Assembly (NCBI GenBank): GCA_016218815.1
Contig: JACRCX010000124.1
Location: 1-64,000, forward strand
Origin: Deltaproteobacteria bacterium
Lineage (GTDB): Bacteria; Myxococcota_A; Polyangia; DRWM01; JAAZOP01
Reading direction: 5' to 3'
Length of the DNA: 64,000 bases
This document shows, in pieces, positions 17,201 to 27,100 of this stretch. The first letter of the stretch is position 1, and every line of letters begins with the position of its first letter. Both the position numbers and the translations under genes were made by a program. Below the pieces are notes generated by a model. The model made no database searches. It was not told where the DNA came from and saw only the letters and a list, made by a program, of their open reading frames with translations.

Positions 17201-20200
17201 GGCGCCGGCGCGGGCCTCGAGCAGGTTGATCAGCTCGGCCCAGGCGCCGCCGGCGCGCAGGAGGCGTTCGAGGGGGGCGAAGGCGGGGCCGGCGGCGCCG
17301 GTCTCGGTGAGCAGCTCACGGAGGGCGGCGACGGCGGCGGGGACATCGTCGAGCTGTTCCTCGTGGATGCGGGCGCAGGAGAGGAGGATTTCGGCCCGGC
17401 GGTCGCCGGTGGCGCGGACGAGCTCGAGGCGGAGGCGTCGCAGTTCCAGGGACGGCTCGATGTGGCCTGCGGTGAGGGAGCGCACGCCCTGGGCGGCCTC
17501 GTCGTTCGCGGGGTCGAGGTCGAGCACCTGGGCGTAGGAGGTAAGGGCCATTTCGGGATCGGCCAGCTCCTCGCGGGAGAGGCGGGCGATTTCGAGCAGG
17601 CGCGGGATCCGGGCCGCGGGCTCGGCCGGTGCGTGGGTCAGCCACTGCTGCAACGAGTCGCGCAGCTCGCGCCAGTTCTTCGCCGTCCGGTGGTGGTCGA
17701 GGACGACCTCGAGGGAGGGGAGGGCGGAGGGCTGGAGCTGGAGGATGCGGCGGTGGATGTCCAGGGTCTCGCCCGGGCGGTCGAGGGCCTGGGCATAGAT
17801 TGCGGTGAGGCGACCGTAGAAGTCGCGCTTCTGGTCGGCATCGGGGGAGCGCGCGGCGGCGAGGCGGTAGTGGAGGGCGAGCAGGTCGAGGCGTCCGGCG
17901 GCCTCGGCGAGTCGCTCGAGGTGGCCGCGGAGCTCGGTCGCGGACGGGCGGAGGACGAAGGCGTCGGCGTACAGGTCGAGGGCCTGCTCGCGATCGCCGC
18001 GGCGCTGTTCCCACAGCTCGGCGCAGCGGGCCAGCTCGTCGGGGGACGCGGCCTGGCCTTCGGCGCGGACGCGGGCTTCGAGGACGGGGAGGACGCGGCC
18101 CCAGGCCTGGAGGGCTTCGGCGGCGGCGGCGATCTGGTCCCAGACGCCGGGGGCGGCGGGATCGAGGCGATAGACGACGAGGAGCCAATCGAGCGCGCCC
18201 ATCGGATCCTCGAGCTGCTCGGCATGGACCTGGTGGCGGGCGCGGGCGAGGGCGATCCGTTCGGCCACATCGGCCGCGCGATCCCACAGTTCGGCGTAGA
18301 GCGCGTCGAGCTGGCGCCAGAGGCCTTTCGCAGCGGCGAGGCGGCGGGCGTTCTCGAGGGCCTCGGAGTCGTGCGAGTCGAGGGCGAGGACGCGGACCCA
18401 TTCGTGGAAGGCGCGTTCGGCGTCGCCGAGCTTCGACTCGCAGACGGCGGCGCGGCGGCGGAGGGCGGTGCGGCGCTGGGGCCCGGAGCCGACGCGGGCG
18501 GCGACGTCGAGCAGGGCGAGGAGGTCTTCGTGGCGGCCGGTGGCTTCGGCGAGGCGGGCCAGCTCTTCGAGCAGCTCGGGGTCGCGGGGCGCCTGGGCGC
18601 CGGCGTTCTGGAGGACGAGGAAGGCGCGGACGGGGTCCTTCTCGCGCTGTTCGTAGAGGCGGGCCAGGTCGCGTTCGAGGGCGGCACGGGTTGCGTCGTC
18701 GGTGGCGCGGGCGGCGAGCTCGAGGTGGACGGCGACGAGGTCGCGCCAGGCGCCGGCGTCCTCGGCGGCGCGGGAGAGGTCGGCGAGGCTGGCGGCGTCG
18801 CAGCCGGAGAGCCAGAGGATGCGGCGCAGGACGAAGAAGCGGCCGATCCTGTCGGCGGGGTCGAGGAGGTCGAGGGAGCGGCGGAGGAGGGCGATGCGTT
18901 CGGGTGCGGCGGTCGGGTCGAGGCTGGCGGCGGCGACGTCGAGGGCGCCGATGGCGGCGCCGGCCTCGGCGGGGCCGCGGAGCCGGGCGACGGCGTCGAG
19001 CGCGGCGGGGTCGGCGGGCGACCAGCGCAGGACGCGTTCGTAGCAGGCCAGGGCGGCGGCGGGGCGGCCTTCCTTTTCCCACGAGGCAGCGAGGTCGAGG
19101 GCGAGGCGGACGCGCGCGGCCGGCTCGCGAACGATCCGCAGCTCGGCCTCCTGGGCGGCGAGCAGCTCGCGGGCGCGGCCGACGTTGCGGCAGTGTCCGA
19201 CGAAGCCGTGCAGGATGTCGGCGTCGTCCGGGGTGAGGTCGAGGACGCGCCACCAGGCGCGGACGGCGCGGGCGGGGTCGTAGACGTGTTCCTCGATGTT
19301 GACGGCGGCGGCGCGCCAGAAGCCGAGGGCGGCGGCGGGATCGGTGGAGAGGCCGGCCTGGGCGGAGAGGATGCGGTCGAGCGCCTCGAAGTCGCCGCGG
19401 CGGCGGAGGAGGGCGATGAGCTCGTCGCGGGTTTCGGCGTCGTCGGGGACGAAGGAGAGGATCTCCTTCCAGCAGACCTCGGCCTTGGCGTCGTCGGCGA
19501 GGCGGTGGGCGTAGTGGGCGCCGAGGCGCCGCAGGAGCTCGATGCGGGAGGCGGGCCGGCGGGTGAGGGCGAGCTGTCCCTCGAGCGCGCGGGCGACGCC
19601 TTCGGGCTCGCCGAGCTTTTCGTGCAGGGCGGCCAGGGCGCGATGGGTCTCGAGGCGATCGGCCTCGAGCTGGGAGCGGCGTTGCCAGAGGGAGACGGCG
19701 AGGCGCGGATCCTCGAGACGTTCCTCGGCGAGGCGTGCGGCGCGGGCGAGGTACTCGGCCCTGCGGGCGGGGTCCTCTACGGCGTCGGCGCGCGCGGCGA
19801 GGAACTGGACGAGCGCCTCGACCTTCTCCGATTCGGTGTAGTAGGCCTCCTTGGCTTTGAGCGCGTCGGGATCCTCGGGGTCGATGGCGAGGATGCGATC
19901 GTGGATCGCGACGGAGCTTTCGTGCTCGCCGGCGGTCCAGAGGGCGTCGGCGACGAGGCGGCGGAAGTCGAGGATGGCGCCGGTCTGGGCGCCTTCGAGG
20001 GGGCGGGCGCCGAGGGCGGCGAGGGCGGGCCACTGCTTGCGGCGGGCGAGGACGCGGCCCATGCCGAGCAGGGCGATGATGTCGTCGGGGCGGTCGGCGA
20101 GGATCTGTTCGAGGACGGCGGCGGCCTGGTCGTGGTCGCGGAGGCCGCAGAGGTACGCTTCGGCGACCTCGCGCAGGGCGACGAGGCGGTCGGCGCCGGC

Positions 20201-21802
20201 GCGTTGGGCGGCGCGTTCGCGCAGGAAGTCGGCGAGGCGGTCCCAGCGGCGGGCGCGGCGGTAGACGTCCTGGAGGGCCTGGACGGTCTCCTCGGCGGGT
20301 TCGCCGAGGCGGTAGAGGCGTTCCCAGGCGGCGATGGCGAGGTCGACGGAGCGGAGGCGTTCGTCGGCGAGCGTGGCGGCCTCGCGGGTCCAGTCGAGCC
20401 GCTGGTCGGGATCCCAGGCGGCCTCGACGGCGGCGCCGTAGAGGGCGTGCAGGGCGCGCCAGTCCTCGCGGTCGCGATAGGAGGCGGAGAGGAATTCCAT
20501 GGCGTCGGCGTTGGCCGGGTCGGCCTGGGCGAGAAGCTTGTAGGCGTTCTCGGCGGCGGGGGAGTCCTTGAGGCGGTCGCGGTAGATGCGGGCGAGATCG
20601 CCCAGCAGGGCGGCGCGGGTCTCCGGCAGGCTGGCCCAGGAGGCGCTTTCGACGACGGCCGCGGTGAGCTCGGCGAACTTCTTCCAATCGCGCACGCGGG
20701 CGAGTTTCTGGGCTTCGCGGCGGTAGGCCTGGTGGTCGTTCATCGGGGTGCGGGGCTCGCCGGGGGCGAGGGAGGCACGGGCGGGCTGGGGTGCGGCCGC
20801 CGGGCGTTCGGCGGGGGGCGTGCGGCGTGCGGGGTGAGCCTCCGGGGTGGCGGCGGGCGGGCGTGCGGCGGCCGGCGTCGCGGGTTCCTCTTCTTCGGGC
20901 GCCGGAGTCGACGGGGGCAACGACGGCGAGGAGGGTTCGGCGGCCTCGGTCGCGAGCTCGCGAGGCGGCGGGATCGTCGTGGCGATCTCCGCGGCGGAGA
21001 CGACGTCGGCCGGCTCGTCGAGGAGGATGCCGCTGTCGGGCGCATCGAGCTCGCCGGCCGCGGCGTCGGGTTCCGGGAGGGCGGAGGCGAGCGCGTCGTC
21101 GAAGGCGGGTGCTGCGGACTCGTCGAGGGCGGGTGCCGCGGACTCGTCGAGGGCGGGTGCTGCGGACTCGTCGAGGGTGGGTGCTGCGGATTCGTCGAAG
21201 GCGGGTGCTGCGGACTCGTCCACCGCGGTCGCGCCGAGTTCCTCGGGCGAGAGGACGGGAGCCTCTTCATCGGCCGGAGGGGCGGCAGGCGATGGGGGTG
21301 GCAGCACCTGTTCCATGGTGTCTTCGTCATCGGCATCGATGACGGCGGGCGGGCGATAGGCCGGAGCGGGATCGGGCCGACCTCCGATCGTCCATTCGCC
21401 GTCGAGGTCGCCGGTAACGGGCATGGGCGGTTCGGAGACGAGGTCGCCGTGCGGCTCGGGGGGTGGCGGCACGGACGGCAGGACGACCTGGAACTCGGGC
21501 GGTGGCGGCACGGACGGGGGGACGACGGGGAACGCCGGTGCCTGCGCGTCGGGTGCGGCCGTGGCATCGAGCTCCTGGAACAGCGCGGCGATTTCGGGTG
21601 GCGGCGGCGTCGGGGAGTCGGGGGCATCGCCCGGTGTCTGCGCGTCGGCCGACTTCTGCTTGAGGAAGTCGTTGAGGACGCCGTCGAGGAGGGAGCCTTT
21701 GGGAGGGCGTCCCTTCGCGGGCGTTCCGCGAGGAAGTGGGGGCGGGCTGGACGGGCGCGCGTTGACGTCCTGGGGCTTCTTCCGACCGTCGGTTCTCGAC
21801 AC
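14261..21802 (-). CDS. Giant TPR-repeat protein, 2,513 aa
   Basis: Longest gene of the window. GTG start at 21802 with GGAGAGG upstream. Residues 1-360 are low-complexity: Pro-rich segments (FPVVPPSVPPPPEF, VVLPSVPPPPEP), an acidic part, and five 8-residue repeats ALDESAAP. From about 360 to 2,200 the chain is a continuous array of TPR/HAT-like helical pairs (AENAYKLLAQADPANADAM, VLEQILADRPDDIIALLGMG, RILQLQPSALPSLEVVLDHH). The last ~300 residues differ in character and end LLAWACTPEFGKVLG. No signal peptide or membrane segment is seen; a cytoplasmic scaffold is likely. Huge TPR proteins of this layout are common in Myxococcota, function unknown. A fragment of a paralog's 3' end is at 8732-8776. 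The reverse strand carries a 2,283-codon open frame, which is a composition artefact. Confidence 0.9.
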   Translation of the reverse strand: MSRTDGRKKPQDVNARPSSPPPLPRGTPAKGRPPKGSLLDGVLNDFLKQKSADAQTPGDAPDSPTPPPPEIAALFQELDATAAPDAQAPAFPVVPPSVPPPPEFQVVLPSVPPPPEPHGDLVSEPPMPVTGDLDGEWTIGGRPDPAPAYRPPAVIDADDEDTMEQVLPPPSPAAPPADEEAPVLSPEELGATAVDESAAPAFDESAAPTLDESAAPALDESAAPALDESAAPAFDDALASALPEPDAAAGELDAPDSGILLDEPADVVSAAEIATTIPPPRELATEAAEPSSPSLPPSTPAPEEEEPATPAAARPPAATPEAHPARRTPPAERPAAAPQPARASLAPGEPRTPMNDHQAYRREAQKLARVRDWKKFAELTAAVVESASWASLPETRAALLGDLARIYRDRLKDSPAAENAYKLLAQADPANADAMEFLSASYRDREDWRALHALYGAAVEAAWDPDQRLDWTREAATLADERLRSVDLAIAAWERLYRLGEPAEETVQALQDVYRRARRWDRLADFLRERAAQRAGADRLVALREVAEAYLCGLRDHDQAAAVLEQILADRPDDIIALLGMGRVLARRKQWPALAALGARPLEGAQTGAILDFRRLVADALWTAGEHESSVAIHDRILAIDPEDPDALKAKEAYYTESEKVEALVQFLAARADAVEDPARRAEYLARAARLAEERLEDPRLAVSLWQRRSQLEADRLETHRALAALHEKLGEPEGVARALEGQLALTRRPASRIELLRRLGAHYAHRLADDAKAEVCWKEILSFVPDDAETRDELIALLRRRGDFEALDRILSAQAGLSTDPAAALGFWRAAAVNIEEHVYDPARAVRAWWRVLDLTPDDADILHGFVGHCRNVGRARELLAAQEAELRIVREPAARVRLALDLAASWEKEGRPAAALACYERVLRWSPADPAALDAVARLRGPAEAGAAIGALDVAAASLDPTAAPERIALLRRSLDLLDPADRIGRFFVLRRILWLSGCDAASLADLSRAAEDAGAWRDLVAVHLELAARATDDATRAALERDLARLYEQREKDPVRAFLVLQNAGAQAPRDPELLEELARLAEATGRHEDLLALLDVAARVGSGPQRRTALRRRAAVCESKLGDAERAFHEWVRVLALDSHDSEALENARRLAAAKGLWRQLDALYAELWDRAADVAERIALARARHQVHAEQLEDPMGALDWLLVVYRLDPAAPGVWDQIAAAAEALQAWGRVLPVLEARVRAEGQAASPDELARCAELWEQRRGDREQALDLYADAFVLRPSATELRGHLERLAEAAGRLDLLALHYRLAAARSPDADQKRDFYGRLTAIYAQALDRPGETLDIHRRILQLQPSALPSLEVVLDHHRTAKNWRELRDSLQQWLTHAPAEPAARIPRLLEIARLSREELADPEMALTSYAQVLDLDPANDEAAQGVRSLTAGHIEPSLELRRLRLELVRATGDRRAEILLSCARIHEEQLDDVPAAVAALRELLTETGAAGPAFAPLERLLRAGGAWAELINLLEARAGAVPDAAARLESLPQAIAVCEDHPDAAPPERRERLYRRVIEERPDDAEVRRRLLSVFRESARYDDLLDFLRSTRETLPHDDDGEAERRAIDDEIIRVLDRGLGRSEEAEKLLSERSKKDADDADALLGLASLKLRRGDFVGWFLLRQQHARKLPPAQGALAMCHLAEASDETAGQQARSAGCYREARTLDGNCTPAIKALQAIGRRAKNWRATAALLPEDGEAKLPWPERAARLTALGTAARDDHAAALGWLQRAVAVDPDHVPAWDALARLHAERGDHAAALDAERETLAAFERTTVPEPGRLREHAERIQRMATALERTGNPDEANRMSLRAFRLVPAFAPAALAVAEKRLEAGQDDAAFSIYDRVLREREHPLPDGDRLQATFRRGALLARLGKSEQAVADLREGLRIDSLHSGLLNALADVLAGQGRVAAAVQHYIQALLVAHEAARRGALYARLGRLWDDRLSSPDEAGACFDLAIAAGADDHDLMVRALRHYRRLGLSERALSVIERLLPTTTDAKELAGLWTERGGALSAADEDKAMEAYDMALSYDPGSQAALSGLAAILERRGDWDQLLQIYEARADSGTPAERAHALRNLASIAVARLGDKTRAERYLRTALELAPVQTDFEQVLELIGQDPARLADRQSVLAGLLRTTGPRLPRIVDLAKTLVAADRRRQAWCIVSPLAHVGSLEGHLRSLLMDLRKEFEKAENLGGLSPQTHYQVRHPDVDPALLDVLTQLDEAVPLGPATPQEAGAAGAGHMVARTPIGKSFAALAEKLGIADAALLRAADLPVPVRPLDVPEAHVLIKSELFQLLQPAETNFLLALALELARPGARLVASLDPDDLRHVVAALFAATGLAPETPPSAPYVAKLREGAAGMLGAWADMLRDLAPAFTAGNPLADKLRHGVLETSRRVGLVAAGELRFVARMMTRLDPNLPKLQMSGKMNELEEFLDAAPDVTSLLAWACTPEFGKVLG
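21105..21225 (-). repeat. 24-bp tandem repeat inside the TPR gene
   Basis: Five copies encoding ALDESAAP (variants AFDESAAP, TLDESAAP) in the disordered N-terminal region. The units are nearly identical in DNA, so the array is recent and likely to vary in copy number. Confidence 0.85.
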
Positions 21803-21868
21803 GTCTCACCTCTCCGCCGGGATTACCGGAAGCTGGACGCCCTGTCAGTGCAGAGCGTTTCGTGCGGG

Positions 21869-21898
21869 ATTGTCGCGCGGGCGGGGGGCGAGGGTCAA
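21869..21898 (-). promoter_or_regulatory. Candidate promoter of the giant TPR gene
   Basis: On the minus strand TTGACC (21898-21893), 18-bp spacer, GACAAT (21874-21869), about 67 bp upstream of the GTG start. Confidence 0.35.
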
Positions 21899-21935
21899 TG
21901 GGGAGAGGGAGGGGAGGGAGGGGAGAAGAGGGGGC

Positions 21936-21992
21936 GGAGATCCGACTTACCGCTGAGACGCTGAGGACGCTGAGAGGAACGCTGAGAAGGCG
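21936..21992 (+). repeat. Intergenic short-word repeat, family B, copy 2
   Basis: Same order of words as 1898-1953, starting gagatccgacttaccgctga. It differs by a handful of bases over ~55 bp. Here it lies upstream of both flanking genes rather than after a stop codon. Confidence 0.9.
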
Positions 21993-22111
21993 GGGGAAGT
22001 GCAGGTACGAGCGACCCGTGATGGAGGTCCGGGGTGTGGGTGCCGTGACGCGGCGAGGCGCCGCGCCACGGACTCCTCCGTCGCCGGGTTGAACCGTGGA
22101 CGGTTTCCGGC

Positions 22112-22140
22112 TTGACGGTGCGCGCTCGTCCGCCCAAGAT
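22112..22140 (+). promoter_or_regulatory. Candidate sigma70-like promoter
   Basis: TTGACG, 17-bp spacer, CAAGAT, 50 bp upstream of the lipoprotein ATG at 22191. Confidence 0.4.
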
Positions 22141-22190
22141 CGCGCGATGCGTCGGGGCCAACGATGCAGCCGTGCGTGGAGGGTGACGGG

Positions 22191-24008
22191 ATGAGGATGG
22201 TGGGGCGAGGGGCGCTCGTGGTGGTGATCGGCGCGGGATGGATGGTTGCCGGGTGTGCGTCGCACGGGCGGATGGAGTGCGGGGTGGACCTGGGGGGCGG
22301 GCAAGCGCGGTTCTGCGCGGGGGACGGGAGCCAGGTGTGCATCTGCGCGACGAACCGGTGCGCGCGTGTCGTCGAGCCGGGCGAGTGCCCGGCGGGATAC
22401 CGGTACGTCGATGACGACGGGGCGTGCGTGGAGGGTGGAGCGGAGGGGTCGTCGGCCATGCCGTCGAGCGCGGCGGGCCACGTGTGTCCGGCGGGGGATG
22501 CGGACGCGGATGCGGACGGGGACGGGGAGGGCGACGGGGACGCCGACGGCGCGGACGGACTTCCGCTGCCGACGTTGGGAGAGCCGGTGGAGATCGGGGG
22601 CGGCGAGCAGCCGCGGGTCGTGCCGTTCGGGGACGTGCTGATGGCGGAGTGGATCTCCGATCAGTCGTCGCTGGCGTCGGCGGACGAGGTGGTGGTGCAG
22701 CTCGTGGATTCCGAGCTGCAGCCGGTGGGGGCGGCGGCGTCGGTGACGGCGTTCGACGGCGGTCCGGCGAACCTGCGGCTCAACGGGGCGACGACGTGGG
22801 CGACGTGTGGAGCGGCCGCGGGCGACGAAGCGGCGCTTTTCGGGCACTGGCTGATCGACGAGACGACGGGGCAGTACTACCCGCGTCTGCTGTGGGCGCA
22901 CCGTACGGGGCCGACGGCGGTCGAGGTCCTGGACCGCACGGACGAGCTGGCGGATGCGGCGTACGGGACGGTGCTGTTGTTCGTGGTGGCGGGGAACGGG
23001 ACGGACTGCACGGTGGTCTGGGCGGCGGCGCCGGGTGGAACGGACCCGATTGCGATCCGATTCGGGCGGGTCGGGGGGGTGGGTGAAGACATGGGGTCGG
23101 TGGAGGTGTTCCACGAGGCACCGCCATGGACCTTGCACAGCGAGACGCCGTTCCCGGCGGCGCCGGGAGCGCCGGCGGATCCGCCGTGGCCGGCGGCGTG
23201 GGTCGACGCGGACGGAAGCGTGGCGGTGGTCACGGGGGCAAAGAACTCGGCCACGAGCGAGGTTGCGGTGATCGGCCAGGTGATCAACGCGGCGTCCGCG
23301 AGGGTGTGGGAGCCGGCGACCGACAACTTTTCGGTGCTGGCGACGTTCGAGGACGCGGATTTTCCGTATCGGGGCATCGAGTCGTCGTTCTACAACGCGA
23401 TCGGCGCGAAGGGGCAATGGCTGCTGGCGCCGGTGGTGCTGGTGCAGGACGACGACGCGGGGACGCGGTGCCTGCACCTGATCACGGCGAACCGATCGGC
23501 CTCGACGCCGTACGCCGAGGACATCGAGATCACCGGAAGCTGTCCGGACGCGCGGCTGCCGGCGTGGGTTTCGGGGCCCGGCACGTACGGGTACCTCGCG
23601 TACACGGCGTGGGACGGCGCGGACGTGATGCGGGTGATGCTGGGCCGGACGGACGGCCACGGCATCGAGACCGGGGCGGGGATATTCGAGCACGCGTCTC
23701 CGGCGGCCTTCGCGCGGCTGAGCGTGGACGCCGCGCAGCGCGCGTGGCTCGGCTGGGTGCAGCTTCCGGAGATGAGCATGGACTTCGAGTACGCGGTGGA
23801 GCACTGGACGCCGGAGCTGGACCCGGTGGCGGGCTGGCCGGAGGGGGGCGTGGCGGTGACGGGGGCGGGCGAGTCGCTGCCGCTGGAATCCACGGCGACG
23901 CTGGCGCCGCCGCTGCCGGACGGGGACGGAGCGATCGTGGGCTGGACGCGGATCATCGATTCGACGCACCGGAGCGTGGTGCTGCGGCGGGTGGACGATT
24001 CGCGGTGA
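22191..24008 (+). CDS. Lipoprotein of unknown function with Cys-rich N-terminus
   Basis: 605 aa. Signal MRMVGRGALVVVIGAGWMV with lipobox MVAGC. A small Cys-rich module follows (MECGVDLGGG, FCAGDGSQVCICATNRCARV, GECPAGY), then a DADADADGDGEGDGDADG linker. The remaining ~460 residues are beta-rich with repeated strand-turn units, e.g. TTGQYYPRLLWAHRTG, DGSVAVVTGAKNSA, DARLPAWVSGPGTYGYLAYT and RAWLGWVQLPEMSMDF. The spacing suggests a beta-propeller, but I cannot assign a family. ATG 22191 follows gagggtgacggg. The gene stands alone; a family J repeat lies 18 bp after its stop. Probably surface- or periplasm-facing. Confidence 0.75.
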   Translation: MRMVGRGALVVVIGAGWMVAGCASHGRMECGVDLGGGQARFCAGDGSQVCICATNRCARVVEPGECPAGYRYVDDDGACVEGGAEGSSAMPSSAAGHVCPAGDADADADGDGEGDGDADGADGLPLPTLGEPVEIGGGEQPRVVPFGDVLMAEWISDQSSLASADEVVVQLVDSELQPVGAAASVTAFDGGPANLRLNGATTWATCGAAAGDEAALFGHWLIDETTGQYYPRLLWAHRTGPTAVEVLDRTDELADAAYGTVLLFVVAGNGTDCTVVWAAAPGGTDPIAIRFGRVGGVGEDMGSVEVFHEAPPWTLHSETPFPAAPGAPADPPWPAAWVDADGSVAVVTGAKNSATSEVAVIGQVINAASARVWEPATDNFSVLATFEDADFPYRGIESSFYNAIGAKGQWLLAPVVLVQDDDAGTRCLHLITANRSASTPYAEDIEITGSCPDARLPAWVSGPGTYGYLAYTAWDGADVMRVMLGRTDGHGIETGAGIFEHASPAAFARLSVDAAQRAWLGWVQLPEMSMDFEYAVEHWTPELDPVAGWPEGGVAVTGAGESLPLESTATLAPPLPDGDGAIVGWTRIIDSTHRSVVLRRVDDSR

Positions 24009-24026
24009 ACGACCGATGCCGACCTA

Positions 24027-24097
24027 TGACGACGCGTCAGCCTTTTCCGGACCGGACGAGGTGAGGTGGAGAGCTGGACCGGAGAGGTGGGGACGGT
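24027..24097 (+). repeat. Border repeat, family J, copy 1
   Basis: tgacgacgcgtcagcctttt followed by ccggacc and gaggtggagag/gagaggtgggg words. About 75-80 % identical over 70 bp to 33313-33384. Both copies begin about 20 bp after the stop of a plus-strand gene. Confidence 0.75.
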
Positions 24098-24113
24098 CGG
24101 GCAAAGGGCAGCT

Positions 24114-27100
24114 TCAGCGCGGCGGGCGGGTCCGGTCGTGGAACCAGGCGCGGTATTCGGCCATGAGGGCGAGTTGAGCGGGAGGGGCGCGGCGCACGCA
24201 CGTTGAATGCTCGTCGGAGCCTTCCGGGGCGGCCCAGCGGACCTCGACGCAGTCGTTGGGGTTGTAGGCGACTTCGAGACCTGGGGAGCGAGCGAGGAGC
24301 TCGGCGAGGGTCAAGGTCCAGGTCGAGGCGTCGGAGCGCGTGTACGCGAACTGTCGTGCGGCCAGTTCGGTGTCGAGGGCGGTGTGCAGGGCGTCCACCG
24401 TGGAGGGCACGGCGGATGAATCCAGCCCGTAGAGCTCGGGTCGCCGGGCGACGGCGTCGGGGAAGGACCGGACGGTGTCGAGCGCGATGAGGAGGCGCAT
24501 GTCGCGCGACGGGGTTGCGTAGTCCTCCCAGGCGCCGGAGGTTTCGAAGATGTCGTGTCCCTCCGGCATCGGGATCGTGACGCCGGGGTGCTCCGCGGCG
24601 TAGGTCTCGCCGTTGGCGACGGAGACGACGCGGCGGACGGCGGCTTCCTCGAGGGCGTCGACGAGGACCACGAGCGCCTCGTTCGGATCGAGCGGGCGCG
24701 GGTTGATGAGTGACTCGACGCCGTCGTAGAAATCGTCCGCGGAGCCCGAGTACTGCTGATTCGACCACCGGACGTGCTCGTCGGAGACGGCCAGCTCGGC
24801 GTTGGTCGGGACGACGATCGTGCCCGAGGCGTGCTCGAAGCGTGGCGGGCGCCAGGCCTTGAAGCCGGCGCCTGACGCGGTCGTGTCGGGAGTGAAGAGG
24901 AAGGTGCCGCGCCAGAAGCGGCGGCGGCCGACCGTGCCGTCGGGTTGCGCGTCGGCGGCGAGGAGCATACCCGGCGCGTCCGCGCGCTCGGGGACCCAGG
25001 CGACGATGATGAGGGTATGGCCGTAGGGGTCGGCGTAGACGGTCCCGGGCGGAAGCGACTCGCGGGTCAGGGCGACGGGGTAGAGATCGGTGGCGTCACT
25101 GTCCGGGGCGGTGCGGGCGGTGCCCGAGTGGATGGTGTTCTCGACGCGGGTGACGAAGTCGGCGAAGACCTCGACCTCGGGGCGCGGAGCTTCCGGGGCG
25201 ATATCGGCAGGGAGGTCCGAAGCGGGCGGCGTGCCGGGAGCGGGCGTCGCGGGAACGGCGAGCGGGGCGGCGCCTCCGTCTTCCGGCTCCGGCGGCGCGT
25301 CGGGGTGGAGGTTGCTCTGCGGGAATTCGCCGCAGGAGGGCGGGGCGTCGGCCCGGCCGCGGGTGCAGCGGCGGAAGGCGAACGGAAGCTTGAGCTTCCA
25401 GGAGAAGTAGGCGCGGAGGACGTAGGCGAGGCCGGCGCAATCGGGGGCGAGCTGGAGCTTCTCGTCTTCGCCGAGCCCGAGGTGATCGTAGAGGAGGTTG
25501 CGTTCGGGGTCGCGCAGGAGGGTCTGGAGGTCGGGCCAGGTGACGTCTTCTCCGGCGGGCTCGCGGAAGAGCTGCTCGACGAAGGCGGCGTACAGGTTGT
25601 CGGTGTCGCGCTCCCAGCTCCAGGCGGGCCGCCAGGGCGGGGTTTCAGCGGGGTGCAGCTCGGGCCGATGGGGGCCGCGCGCGACGCGGAAACGCTCGCA
25701 GGCATCGACGCGGGAGCCGTCGCCGAGGACGGCGGTCCACTCGCCGGCGACGGGCGCCTCGACGCGCGCCCACCAGGTGTACGGGGGACCGGCCAGGCGG
25801 TGGACGTCGACGGTCTGCCGGTTGCCGTCCGGGTCGAGGAGGGCCAGCTCGACGGGGCCGAGCTCGCGGGCGGTGGTGACGATCACGCGCATGGGATTGG
25901 CGGCGTTGGGCACGCGGGGCGAGCGGAAGACGCGGACCTCTGTGGAGTCGTCGCAGGCGTCGCCATCCGGAACATCGACCGGCGCGGCGGCGCGAAGCTC
26001 GGCCGCGCCTTCCAGGTCCGGACCGGGTCCGCGGCCGAGGACGGTGAAGCGGTCGATGCGCTCGAGGAACGAGCCTTTGGACGAACCGGCGCCGAGACTG
26101 AGGTCGCTGACGTCCACGCGATCGGCGCGCCGGCGCGTCTCGGCGGGCTTGCCGGGCGCGTCGCCGGCGCCGCACGGCTGGAGGTATTCGCTGAAGGAGT
26201 GGATGGCCATCGGGGTGTCGTCCTCGGCGAGGCCGAGGTAGAGCATGATGTGGCCGTCGATGTGCAGGAGCACGACGCCGCGGCGGGCGGCGGCTTCGAG
26301 GAGCCGCAGCTTCTTGGCGGAGTCGGCGAGCGAGGCGACGTCGATCGAGAACGTACCGGCGAGGGCCTGACGGCCGCTGTTCCGGGGAAGTCCGAGGTCG
26401 AAGGCGGCGAAGACCTCCTGGACGAAGCCGGAGCAGTCGAGGCCTCCGTCGCGTCCGCCCCAGCCGTACGGTTCGCCGAGCCGGGAGAACGCCTCCTCGA
26501 GCACGGCGGCGCGGGTGAGATCGCGATGGGTGGGCCGGAGTCCGGCGGCCACCGGCTCGCTCTGGTGCAGTCCGTCGGACGTTGCGAACCAGACGCGGTC
26601 GGTCGAGCCTTCGACGAGCGGCGCGATCGTCCCTTCGGGAAGGTCGGCGGCGGCCCCGTCGGCCGAGACGAGGTGCGTCGGGCCGGCGATGCGCGCGCGC
26701 GGTCCGTGGGAGAGCAGCTCGCGGCGGTCGTCGGGCGCGGGGGGCGAGAGCGGGGCGTCGTCGGGGATCCAGCCGAACGCGGAGGCGGTGCGGGCGACGA
26801 GCAGTCCGCCGTCCCAGGCGGCGACGATGCGGACCAGCTCCTGGGGGCGGGCGGAGCCGCAGATGTTGCGGTCGAACGCGGGATCGACGGGCTCGGTGTA
26901 CAGGCCGTCCAGGCGGGGTCCGCAGTGCAGCGGGAGCGAGGCGAGAGCGACTCGCCATTCGTCGCGAGGCGGCGGTGGCTGGGCGGGCGGATCGAGCGCG
27001 GCGAGCGCGTCCTCGGGGAAGCGGGTGCCGTTGCGGTCGACGTAGCGGCCCGAGGCCATGTCGTCGCGGACCGAGCGGAGGCGGGACGCGATTTCGGATT

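Larger units (their letters stand above)
21803..22190. other. 388-bp divergent intergenic region
   Basis: Lies between the TPR gene (minus) and a lipoprotein gene (plus). It contains a candidate promoter for each gene (21869-21898 and 22112-22140) and the second copy of the family B repeat (21936-21992) preceded by a purine-only stretch (21895-21935). No further coding sequence is seen. Confidence 0.7.

Noticed and set aside
15113..21964. A 2,283-codon open frame on the plus strand, antisense to the giant TPR gene
   Set aside because: Composition is Gly/Glu/Ala with no domain, signal or repeat logic. It mirrors the TPR codons in a high-GC gene, where antisense stops are rare, and it reads through the family B repeat.
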